This document shows positions 57,299-64,000 of a DNA stretch of 64,000 bases, in pieces. Made by a program: the position numbers and the translations under genes. How positions within the stretch are numbered: position 1 is the stretch's first letter; the number at the start of each line of letters is the position of its first letter. The notes under the pieces were generated by a model. The model did not search any database. It was not told the origin of the DNA and was given only the letters and a program-made list of their open reading frames with translations. The stretch covers positions 1 to 64,000 of the forward strand of contig NVWP01000033.1 in NCBI GenBank assembly GCA_002733705.1. Reading direction: 5' to 3'. The DNA is from Henriciella sp. (GTDB lineage: Bacteria > Pseudomonadota > Alphaproteobacteria > Caulobacterales > Hyphomonadaceae).

Positions 57299-58975
57299 TC
57301 AGGGCTGGAAGCCGGCAACCTCCAGGGCGAGCGCCTGCGCGTCGGCCTCTGCCCCGAACCGCCTCAGGGTCGAGATGACCGCCTGCAGCGTCATGGGCGA
57401 AAGCTCGCCCGGCGCGCCGTCTGTTGCATTCAGCAGAAGCAGGATCGCTTCGCCATGGGCGCCGCCGCGCGCAGCCGCCTCCATGGCGACCAGCGCACCG
57501 CCCGGTGTACCGGCTTCATCAGCCGAGGCATCGACCAGCGCCTTGCGCGCCGCCACGGGCAGCGAGATATCGAACCCCGCCCAGATCGAGAACAGCTTGA
57601 GGGCGTCTGCCTCAGCCTCCGGCGAGGCATCGTCGCCGACAAGCTGCGAAACGACAGCCTCTACGGCGCCGCGGTCGCGTTCGCGCGAAAGCACCATGCT
57701 GTACCCGCGCATACGCGCCGTCTGCCGGCTCGCGCCGCCCGCGGCGTCTTCAGCGGCATCCAGCCAGAAATTTGTCAGCGACGCGTTTTGCAGCGCCAGC
57801 GCGGCATTCGCAAATTCAAGCGCCTGCGAGGCCGTGACCGCATCCACGGGGAATGATTTCAGGTCCTCCTGGAAGAGCCCGGCCATGGTGCGATAGTCCA
57901 CTGCATTATCGCTCGCCGCCTCAAGCGCGGCGACAAGCGCATCGGCCTGGCGCGTCTCAAGCGATGCCTGCGGACTATCCAGGCCGAGTTCAAAAGCCTC
58001 GTCCTCAATATCCAGCGTGCCTTCATTGCGCAGGTCACGCGCCGGCTGGCTCATCGGGCGCGGCTCCTGCGTCAGCAGGTAGAGCGCTTCATCAGCTGGC
58101 GTTTCGGGCTCAAAAGCCGGCACATTTACATAGTCGAGATAGAGCGAACGGTATTGCGGCGAATCCAGCAGCCCAGCACCGGTCGCATTGCGCGCGGCCA
58201 CCAGGCGCAGCGCCAACGGGTTGCGCGTGTCATTGGCATAGTCAGCGGCCAGGTCAGGGCGCGCAGCCTCTAGCGCGTCGGCTGTTCCCTCCAGCTCGGC
58301 AAGCTGGGAAAGCGCGACCTGCAGGCCGGACCCGAAGCGGGCCTCGGGCCGCTCATCCGCCTCGGCAATGATCGCAATGGCCGTCTCGGTCACCCAGGGG
58401 TCCGCGCCTTCTTCACCGGCCGCGAGCTCCAGCGCGAGTTCTGCTTCGGCGAGATTGCCGCTCTCCACCCCGCAGATAATGCGCAGCTCCAGCCAGAACC
58501 TCTCCGCCGCTTCCGGGTTCATCTGGTCACAGACAAGGCCGAGCTCTCCGGCGGCGAGCCGGTTATCCGCGATGATCGCATCGGCATCGACGCCGTCCGG
58601 TACCTCATCGACCTGCCGGCCCAGCATGGCGACGGCCCGGCGCTCGCCGAGCGCCTCCAGCAGCCGCAGACGCTCTGCCTGAAGCGCATCTGCATCCTCG
58701 CCGGACGGTTTTGCCGATGGAGAACGAAGCAGGCGGCTCAGAAGCTCACGTTCTGCCTCAGTCATCTCCTCGATATTCAGACCCTCCATGAGGGAAAGGA
58801 GGAAATCCGCTTCCGACGAGGCCCACACCCGATCGCTGATCGCGGTCTCGCCGCGCTCCAGCAGGTTGCTGGTCCAGCCGCTGACATCCTCCATGCCGCT
58901 GGAACGGATCTGCGCGCCCGCGGTGAGGCTCAACGCCCCTGCCAGCAGCACCGGCGCGATGAGCCTAGAAGACAT
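57299..58975 (-). CDS. Large secreted helical-repeat protein, unknown function
   Basis: 558 aa from MSSRLIAPVLLAGALSLTAG, a good signal peptide. The mature part is rich in Ala, Glu and Leu and falls into repeated helical pairs (for example AERFWLELRIICGVESGNLAEAELALELAAG and ADALVAALEAASDNAVDYRTMAGL), like tetratricopeptide or Sel1-type solenoids, but no exact motif is clear. It is acidic. It overlaps the 44-aa membrane gene upstream by 11 bp, so the two are probably translated together. They are divergent from aroK. Confidence 0.7.
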   Translation of the reverse strand: MSSRLIAPVLLAGALSLTAGAQIRSSGMEDVSGWTSNLLERGETAISDRVWASSEADFLLSLMEGLNIEEMTEAERELLSRLLRSPSAKPSGEDADALQAERLRLLEALGERRAVAMLGRQVDEVPDGVDADAIIADNRLAAGELGLVCDQMNPEAAERFWLELRIICGVESGNLAEAELALELAAGEEGADPWVTETAIAIIAEADERPEARFGSGLQVALSQLAELEGTADALEAARPDLAADYANDTRNPLALRLVAARNATGAGLLDSPQYRSLYLDYVNVPAFEPETPADEALYLLTQEPRPMSQPARDLRNEGTLDIEDEAFELGLDSPQASLETRQADALVAALEAASDNAVDYRTMAGLFQEDLKSFPVDAVTASQALEFANAALALQNASLTNFWLDAAEDAAGGASRQTARMRGYSMVLSRERDRGAVEAVVSQLVGDDASPEAEADALKLFSIWAGFDISLPVAARKALVDASADEAGTPGGALVAMEAAARGGAHGEAILLLLNATDGAPGELSPMTLQAVISTLRRFGAEADAQALALEVAGFQP

Positions 58976-59099
58976 TGTCGATCTCCATCCGCACTTCGCC
59001 CTCGTCCGGGCGCGCATTATCGACCTCGGTTCCCAGCCACCAGAGGGCAGCCACGACACCGATGATCAGGACAGCGAACAGGATGAACCATTTGCGCAT
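58965..59099 (-). CDS. 44-aa single-pass membrane protein
   Basis: Short gene from ATG at 59099 to TAG at 58965-58967. The product starts MRKWFILFAVLIIGVVAALW and continues with WLGTEVDNARPDEGEVRMEID, a basic N-terminus, one helix and an acidic tail. A ribosome binding site (agaggt) lies 10 bases before the start. Its last codons overlap the start of the large secreted protein, which supports expression. The topology is N-in, C-out. No family recognised. Confidence 0.65.
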   Translation of the reverse strand: MRKWFILFAVLIIGVVAALWWLGTEVDNARPDEGEVRMEIDNVF

Positions 59100-59192
59100 T
59101 CTTGGAGGACCTCTTTTGCGGCTGCTTCACCGCACTTGTTGCTCGTCGACGTTGAGTCTGTATAGGACAGTCAGGAGCGAGCTTAAAAGCCC

Positions 59193-59774
59193 ATGACCGC
59201 AAAGAGTAGTTACACCGCAAACGCAGCACGAATAGGGCAGACCATTTCGAACCGCACTGTTGCGCTCGTTGGACTGATGGGCGCGGGCAAGTCGACGGTC
59301 GGCCGGCGGCTTGCCTATGCGCTTGGCCGTCAGTTCTATGACAGCGACGATGAGATCGAGAAAGCTGCAGGTCTCTCCATCTCCGATATCTTCGCCCTGC
59401 ACGGCGAGGCCGAATTCCGCCGCGGCGAGCAACGTGTGCTCGAGCGCCTTCTCAGCGAGCCGCCCCATGTCCTGGCAACAGGCGGCGGCGCCTATCTCAA
59501 TCCCGACACGCGCACCCTTCTGCGTGAGCACGCCATCACGATCTGGCTGAATGCAGACCTTGAAACGCTGTGGCGGCGTGTATCCAAGCGCGGGCACAGG
59601 CCGCTGCTGAAAGCCGACAACCCAAAAGGCGTTCTCAGCCGTCTCCTCGATGAGCGTGCCCCAATCTATGAGAAGGCCGACATCGTCGTCACGAGCCGTG
59701 AAGGCCCGCACCGCGCGACGGTGAACAGTATTCTCAAGGCGCTCGATGAGTGGAGCAGGACCCATCATGACTGA
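59193..59774 (+). CDS. aroK: Shikimate kinase
   Basis: 193-aa P-loop kinase that phosphorylates shikimate at C3. Walker A is GLMGAGKST, and the shikimate site follows in FYDSDDEIEKAAGLSISDIFALHGEAEFRRGE. GTP-independent ATP binding uses LATGGGAYLNPDTR, and the lid region is RPLLKADNPKGVLSRLLDERAPIYEKAD. It overlaps aroB by 8 bp, so the pair is translationally coupled. The N-terminal 20 residues are an extension compared with E. coli AroK. Confidence 0.95.
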   Translation: MTAKSSYTANAARIGQTISNRTVALVGLMGAGKSTVGRRLAYALGRQFYDSDDEIEKAAGLSISDIFALHGEAEFRRGEQRVLERLLSEPPHVLATGGGAYLNPDTRTLLREHAITIWLNADLETLWRRVSKRGHRPLLKADNPKGVLSRLLDERAPIYEKADIVVTSREGPHRATVNSILKALDEWSRTHHD

Positions 59775-60897
59775 AACCATCGCAGCCCATCACAAGGTCC
59801 GCGTCGAACTCGGCACGCGCAGCTATGATATCGAGATCGGCGCAGGCCTGCTTGGCCAAGCGGGCAGCTATCTCGCTCCGCTCACGCGCCAGCCACGGGT
59901 CTTTGTGCTGACCGATGGCACGGTGGGAGGCATTTATGCCGGCCCACTCGAGGAAAGCCTGAGCAAGGCAGGCCTGCAAATGCGGCTGAAGGCGGTCTCC
60001 GGCGGCGAGGGCTCGAAGAGCTGGGCGGTCCTCGGTGAAGTGCTGGACTGGCTGCTATCCGAAGGGGCGGGCCGCGACGATGTGCTCGTCGCTCTCGGCG
60101 GTGGCATTGTGGGGGACCTCACAGGTCTGGCCGCCTCGCTGATGAAGCGCGGCATGACCTTCGTCCAGATTCCCACCACACTGCTGGCCCAGGTCGACAG
60201 TTCGGTTGGCGGCAAGACAGCCGTGAATGCCGAACAGGGAAAGAATCTGATCGGCGCCTTCTACCAGCCCGCGCTGGTGCTGGCAGATACTGACGTCCTC
60301 TCCACCCTGCCAGAGCGCGAACGCCTCGCCGGCTATGCCGAGGTGGTGAAATACGCCCTGATTGACGATCCTGCGTTTTTCGACTGGCTGGAGAGCCACG
60401 GATCCGATGTGGTCGGCCTCGAAAAAGCCGCCCTCGCAGAGGCGGTCGCCATTTCCTGCCGCGCCAAGGCACGTATCGTATCAGAGGATGAGCGCGAATC
60501 GGGCGTGCGTGCCCTTCTCAATCTCGGTCACACCTTCGGTCATGCGCTTGAGGCGGTGAACGGCTTCAGATCCTCACTGCTCCATGGCGAGGCGGTTGCC
60601 GCGGGCATGGCCCTTGCGCTTGGCTATTCGGCCCGGCAAGGCCTGATGAGCGCAGACGATGCCGCGCGCGCCGCCGCCCTGCTTGAAAAGTCAGGTCTGG
60701 TGACACAATTGAACCGCTTGCCGGGTGGACCTTACACATCGCACGCGCTGACCGAAGCCATGAAGCAGGACAAGAAAGTCCGGGCCGGACGCGTGCCGCT
60801 CATCCTTGCCCGGGGTCTCGGCAAGGCATTCATCCAGCCTGATGCCGATCTCGCCGATGTAGGCGCGTTTCTAGAAGAGGAGCTCCAGCGGAGCTAA
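59767..60897 (+). CDS. aroB: 3-dehydroquinate synthase
   Basis: 376-aa NAD- and zinc-dependent enzyme of the shikimate pathway. Seen are GEGSKSWAVLGEVLDWLLSEGAGRDD, the nucleotide motif LGGGIVGDLTGLAASLMKRG, QIPTTLLAQVDSSVGGKTAVN, and zinc ligands in the RALLNLGHTFGHALEAVNG and LLHGEAVAAGM segments. The ATG at 59767 sits inside the aroK end (ATGACTGA). corC follows after three bases, which suggests one operon aroK-aroB-corC. Confidence 0.96.
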   Translation: MTETIAAHHKVRVELGTRSYDIEIGAGLLGQAGSYLAPLTRQPRVFVLTDGTVGGIYAGPLEESLSKAGLQMRLKAVSGGEGSKSWAVLGEVLDWLLSEGAGRDDVLVALGGGIVGDLTGLAASLMKRGMTFVQIPTTLLAQVDSSVGGKTAVNAEQGKNLIGAFYQPALVLADTDVLSTLPERERLAGYAEVVKYALIDDPAFFDWLESHGSDVVGLEKAALAEAVAISCRAKARIVSEDERESGVRALLNLGHTFGHALEAVNGFRSSLLHGEAVAAGMALALGYSARQGLMSADDAARAAALLEKSGLVTQLNRLPGGPYTSHALTEAMKQDKKVRAGRVPLILARGLGKAFIQPDADLADVGAFLEEELQRS

Positions 60898-60900
60898 GCC

Positions 60901-62172
60901 ATGATCATCGGAACCTTTATCGCCATCCTCTGCCTGCTCGGGATGTCGGCTTTCTTTTCAGGCTCGGAAACAGCCCTCACCGCCGCCTCGCGCACACGCA
61001 TGCACCAGCTGGAGCGTGAGGGAAACAAGCGCGCGGCCGCTGTGAATTCGCTTATTTCGGACCGCGAGCGGCTGATCGGCGCGATCCTGCTTGGCAACAA
61101 TCTCGTCAATATCCTCGCCTCGGCGCTGGCAACGACGCTTTTCGCCTCTCTCCTGCCTGGCGCGACCGGCGTTGCCGTCGCGACGGCGGTGATGACCATA
61201 CTCGTCCTCGTCTTTGCCGAGGTCCTGCCGAAGACCTATGCCATCACGCGGGCCGATCGTATGGCGATGTCCGTCAGCAAGCCGATCACCTGGCTGGTCG
61301 CCGCGGCTGCGTGGATTGTGATCATCATTCAGGCGATCGTGAACTTCACCCTCCGCATGGTGGGCGCGAGCGCCCCGGACGCCGACTTCACCGCCGAAGA
61401 GGAAATTCGCGGCGCCATCGACTATCACCATTCAGAAGGCGGCATGGACGAAACCGACCGCCACCGCCTCGTTGGCGCGCTCGATCTCAAGGACATGACG
61501 GTCGAAGAGGTGATGATCCACCGCAAGAACATCACCATGCTCGACAGCAATTCACCCTCCGGTGAGATCATCCGCCAGGCGCTGAACAGCCCGCATACGC
61601 GCATCCCCCTCTACAATGCTGACGATGACGAGATTACCGGCATCCTGCATGTGAAGGATCTTCTGCGCGCCGTCGTTGCCCAGAAGGGCGACATTGATGG
61701 CATCGACATGACGGAGCTCCTGCGTGAGCCGTGGTTCGTGCCGGAGACGACACCGCTGCAGGACCAGCTCGACCTCTTTCTGAAAGAGCGCAATCACTTC
61801 GCCCTCGTCATCGATGAATATGGCGAGCTTCAGGGCCTGCTGACGCTGGAAGACATCCTTGAAGAGATTGTGGGCGACATCCGCGATGAGCATGACGTGC
61901 CGGTTCAGGGCGTCCGCCCGCAGTCCGATGGCTCAGTCATTACCGAGGGCTGGGTCACCATCCGCGACCTCAATCGCGCAACGGGCTGGCAGCTGCCGGA
62001 CGAAGAAGCCGTCACCGTCGCGGGCCTCGTCATTCACGAGGCCCAGACCATTCCGGAACCCGGCCAGCGCTTCGCCTTTCACGGCCACCGCTTCGACATC
62101 ATCCGCAAGACCCGTAACCAGATCACTGGCCTGCGCGTCGCACCGATCCCGGATGAGCCGGCCGAAGAATAG
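60901..62172 (+). CDS. HlyC/CorC-family protein (CNNM, CBS, CorC domains)
   Basis: 423 aa. The N-terminal DUF21/CNNM membrane domain has four helices (residues about 1-150), starting IIGTFIAILCLLGMSAFFSGSETALTAASRTRM. Two CBS repeats follow (MIHRKNITMLDSNSP to EITGILHVKDLLRA; then LQDQLDLFLKERNHFALVIDEYGELQGLLTLEDILEEIVGDI). The C-terminal CorC_HlyC domain is at about 335-415. Relatives take part in magnesium or cobalt export. It lies 3 bp after aroB, an arrangement also seen in other alphaproteobacteria. Confidence 0.92.
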   Translation: MIIGTFIAILCLLGMSAFFSGSETALTAASRTRMHQLEREGNKRAAAVNSLISDRERLIGAILLGNNLVNILASALATTLFASLLPGATGVAVATAVMTILVLVFAEVLPKTYAITRADRMAMSVSKPITWLVAAAAWIVIIIQAIVNFTLRMVGASAPDADFTAEEEIRGAIDYHHSEGGMDETDRHRLVGALDLKDMTVEEVMIHRKNITMLDSNSPSGEIIRQALNSPHTRIPLYNADDDEITGILHVKDLLRAVVAQKGDIDGIDMTELLREPWFVPETTPLQDQLDLFLKERNHFALVIDEYGELQGLLTLEDILEEIVGDIRDEHDVPVQGVRPQSDGSVITEGWVTIRDLNRATGWQLPDEEAVTVAGLVIHEAQTIPEPGQRFAFHGHRFDIIRKTRNQITGLRVAPIPDEPAEE

Positions 62173-62195
62173 CTGCCCTGAGACGGCTCGCCTGC

Positions 62196-62981
62196 CTACT
62201 GCGCGACCCAGCCACCATCCATCTGCATCAGCGCGCCATTGATCTGATTGGCTGACGGGCTGGTCAGGAAGACCGCCATGTCGGCGACCTGTTCCACCGT
62301 CACGAATTCCTTGGTGGGCTGAGCCGCCAGCAGGACGTTCTGCTTGACCTCCTCCTCACTGATCCCGCGCGCCTTTGCCGTATCAGCAATCTGCGCGTCA
62401 ACCAGCGGGGTATGGACATAGCCCGGGCAGATCGCATTGCAGCGGACCCCATGCTCGGCGCCCTCAAGGGCGACTACCTTGGTAAGACCCGCAATACCAT
62501 GCTTGGCCGCCACATAGGCTGCCTTGTACGGAGATGCGACAAGTGCATGCGCGCTGGCCGTATTGATGATCCGGCCCCAGCCCTTTTCTTTCATCGGCCC
62601 CATGACCATGCGCGTGGTGTGAAAGGCCGCACTGAGATTGAGCCCGATGATGAGGTCCCATTTATCGACGGGAAACGCCTCAATGGGCGCCACATGCTGG
62701 ACGCCGGCATTGTTGACGAGGATGTCGACACCGCCAAAATCGCGCACCGCATAGCCGATCAGGCCTTCAATCGCCTGCGGATCGGTGAGGTCGGCCTCGG
62801 AAAAACCGATCTCGACATCGAACTCGGACCTGAACTCCTCGATCAGCTTTTCATCTTCGCCGGGCTTGACCAGCCCGTTCAGGATGACGTTGGCGCCTTC
62901 GCGCGCAAAGCCCCGCGCGACCGCCTTTCCGATACCGCTGGTTGAACCAGTGACCAGGGCCGTTTTTCCAGTGTGCAACAT
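62196..62981 (-). CDS. Short-chain dehydrogenase, 3-hydroxybutyrate dehydrogenase type
   Basis: 261-aa SDR of the length and pattern of 3-hydroxybutyrate dehydrogenase (BdhA). The NAD motif is TGSTSGIGKAVARGFAREG, followed by NNAGVQHVAPIE and the catalytic ASAHALVASPYKAAYVAAKHG (S, Y-x3-K). The acyl-binding region GYVHTPLVDAQI and the end INGALMQMDGGWVAQ follow. It would convert 3-hydroxybutyrate to acetoacetate, a step in PHB use. MLHTGKTALVT at 62981 is taken as the start, and the open frame beyond lacks family likeness. Confidence 0.9.
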   Translation of the reverse strand: MLHTGKTALVTGSTSGIGKAVARGFAREGANVILNGLVKPGEDEKLIEEFRSEFDVEIGFSEADLTDPQAIEGLIGYAVRDFGGVDILVNNAGVQHVAPIEAFPVDKWDLIIGLNLSAAFHTTRMVMGPMKEKGWGRIINTASAHALVASPYKAAYVAAKHGIAGLTKVVALEGAEHGVRCNAICPGYVHTPLVDAQIADTAKARGISEEEVKQNVLLAAQPTKEFVTVEQVADMAVFLTSPSANQINGALMQMDGGWVAQ

Positions 62982-63006
62982 GTGGCATCCGTTCTGCTTG
63001 AGTGAC

Positions 63007-63028
63007 CTGTCCCGCTTGTTTAGGACAG
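63007..63028. promoter_or_regulatory. CTGTCC/GGACAG inverted repeat before the SDR gene
   Basis: CTGTCC (63007-63012) and GGACAG (63023-63028) are exact 6-bp arms around ten bases. The site is between the SDR start and the divergent DUF350 start, so an operator or promoter overlap is possible. It resembles the repeat at 22526-22557 but with a shorter centre. Confidence 0.3.
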
Positions 63029-63058
63029 ACCGTCGAAACAAAATAGTAGAGGTCCCGC

Positions 63059-63490
63059 ATGGGTTCCGTCTTTCAGTCCTTCCAGGAAGGATTTCCGACA
63101 TTCCTGATCTGGACCGGCACCGCCGGTCTCATGCTCATTCTCGCTGTCGCGATATATATCCTCCTCACCCCGTGGAAGGAACTGGCCCTCGTCCGGGGCG
63201 GAAACGGGACAGCCGGCCTGGCGCTTTCGGGCGCAATCGTCGGCCTCGCCATACCGCTCGCCTCCTGTCTGGCCTCCAGCGTTTCATTGCCGGACCTCCT
63301 GCTCTGGGGTATCGTCTCGCTGATCCTGCAATTGCTGGCCTACCGCTTCACCGATCTTCTGCTGAAGGACCTGCCGAAGCGCATCCAGGCCGACGAAGCT
63401 GGCGCGGCCATCGTCCTCATCGGGACAAAGCTCGCCAGTGCCATGCTCCTCGCTGCCGGCCTCTGGGACCCGGCCCTGCAACGCTTCTGA
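63059..63490 (+). CDS. DUF350 (UPF0719) membrane protein
   Basis: 143 aa with four membrane helices in two inverted halves. Family signs are YILLTPWKELALVRGGNGTAGLALSGAIVGLAIPLAS near residues 33-69 and LLKDLPKRIQADEAGAAIVLIGTKLASAMLLAAG near 100-135, with the conserved N-x-A-A/G and E-x-G-A patterns. Function is unknown. It is followed after 22 bp by a serine-peptidase-like gene, a pairing also recalled from other alphaproteobacteria. Confidence 0.88.
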   Translation: MGSVFQSFQEGFPTFLIWTGTAGLMLILAVAIYILLTPWKELALVRGGNGTAGLALSGAIVGLAIPLASCLASSVSLPDLLLWGIVSLILQLLAYRFTDLLLKDLPKRIQADEAGAAIVLIGTKLASAMLLAAGLWDPALQRF

Positions 63491-63512
63491 TCGACAGGAA
63501 GGCCCTGACCGC

Positions 63513-64000
63513 GTGCTGAGACACACCCCCGACTGGCTGGTTTACCTGCTTGCGCTTGCAGCGCTCGTCATCGGTGTGTTCTCGATATCACCCGAACAGA
63601 ACGCGCCGCCCGCGACCCCGGACTCGGTTGAACGCGAAGGTGCGACCCTTCCGCCGCCATCGGCTTTCGATGAGGCGGTGCTTGTACGCGTGGAGGCGCC
63701 GCGCGACGGCATCGGCACAGCTTTTTCAATTAATGCAGATGGCTACTGGATGACGGCGCGCCATGTCGTGGACGGCTGCAGCGACGTCTCCCTGCTTGTA
63801 GCGCCTAACCGCTATCTCCCCGTTCGCGATGTGTCGATTTCGGACACCAATGATCTCGCCCTGCTCTACGCGCCGCCCAGCATGACTCCTGTGGCGCTGG
63901 ATATCTCCAACGATCTGCGCGTCGGCACCTATGGCTATCATGTCGGCTATCCGCAGGGGCGGCCCGGCGAAGCGGCCAGCCGGCTTATCTCGCGCTCACG
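63513..64000 (+). CDS. Trypsin-like serine peptidase, 3' end cut off by window edge
   Basis: From GTG at 63513, with AGGAAGG about 13 bases before, the frame stays open to the end of the window (162 codons). An N-terminal anchor helix (DWLVYLLALAALVIGVFSIS) is followed by a Pro-rich linker. A trypsin-fold part begins FDEAVLVRVEAPRDGIGTAF, with catalytic His in WMTARHVVDGC and Asp in SDTNDLALLYA. The serine is expected just past the edge. It is probably periplasmic and membrane-tethered, and likely works with the DUF350 protein upstream. Confidence 0.82.
   Translation, partial: MLRHTPDWLVYLLALAALVIGVFSISPEQNAPPATPDSVEREGATLPPPSAFDEAVLVRVEAPRDGIGTAFSINADGYWMTARHVVDGCSDVSLLVAPNRYLPVRDVSISDTNDLALLYAPPSMTPVALDISNDLRVGTYGYHVGYPQGRPGEAASRLISRS

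Overview
The window is a GC-rich, densely coded stretch of chromosome from an alphaproteobacterium. The best guess is a marine, stalk-forming-type lineage such as Hyphomonadaceae/Maricaulales, but the genus cannot be read from the sequence. Clues are an alphaproteobacterial serC leader RNA ahead of serC-serA, the families DUF2794, DUF3297, IalB, ExoD and HIG1 next to a PduO-type adenosyltransferase, a ChrR/ECF sigma pair, and two kinds of dispersed palindromic repeat. No rRNA, tRNA, insertion sequence, prophage or CRISPR array was seen. The longest gaps between genes are about 290 bp.

Layout. 1-7.1 kb: a cut-off family 2 glycosyltransferase, the helicase hrpB, a small unknown gene behind a perfect palindrome, folE, a GT87 membrane glycosyltransferase and cysS. 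7.1-11.4 kb: a secreted PPC-like protein, ExoD, a NifU-like scaffold, yidD and thrS. 11.4-18 kb: an O-antigen-ligase-like protein followed by a glycosyltransferase broken by a stop codon, then on the other strand a Gld-like ABC system (ATPase, permease, auxiliary protein, DUF4340). 17.9-20.6 kb: a gap with a strong hairpin and a G-quadruplex motif, DUF2794, an ECF sigma factor with a ChrR-like anti-sigma that lacks its zinc ligands, and an IalB-like protein. 20.6-32 kb: a Baeyer-Villiger-type monooxygenase, rlmN, the stub of a DUF2177 gene, an orphan TAXI binding protein, ftsH, thiD, an M23 peptidase and several small transporters or enzymes. 32-45.5 kb: serC-serA, a WrbA-like flavoprotein, a PagL-like protein, a second flavin monooxygenase cut by a TAG codon, purA, rpoH with a sigma-32-like promoter, PduO, a MarR regulator and etfBA. 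45.5-64 kb: a sirtuin, a glutaredoxin-MauE fusion, 3-hydroxybutyryl-CoA dehydrogenase, MarC, a Rieske oxygenase, lepA, a frameshifted polysaccharide deacetylase, an old yellow enzyme, an enoyl-CoA hydratase, aroK-aroB-corC, a 3-hydroxybutyrate-dehydrogenase-like SDR, and a DUF350/serine peptidase pair running off the end.

Themes. Most genes are housekeeping: translation (cysS, thrS, lepA, rlmN), proteostasis (ftsH, rpoH), serine, shikimate, purine, folate and thiamine synthesis. A second theme is oxidation of lipids or cyclic compounds: two flavin monooxygenases, a Rieske oxygenase, an old yellow enzyme, an enoyl-CoA hydratase, Hbd, the electron transfer flavoprotein and a 3-hydroxybutyrate-dehydrogenase-like enzyme. 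A third is the cell envelope: glycosyltransferases, O-antigen ligase, ExoD, PagL and a deacetylase.

Four genes look damaged: TGA at 13113, TAG at 37887, a frameshift near 52.87 kb, and the DUF2177 stub at 23751. They could be real decay or assembly errors, and resequencing would tell. The most unusual signals are the zinc-less anti-sigma factor, the hairpin with G-quadruplex at 18034-18115, and two hairpins that overlap ribosome binding sites (36541-36570 and 38068-38114). No clearly new multi-gene system was found.
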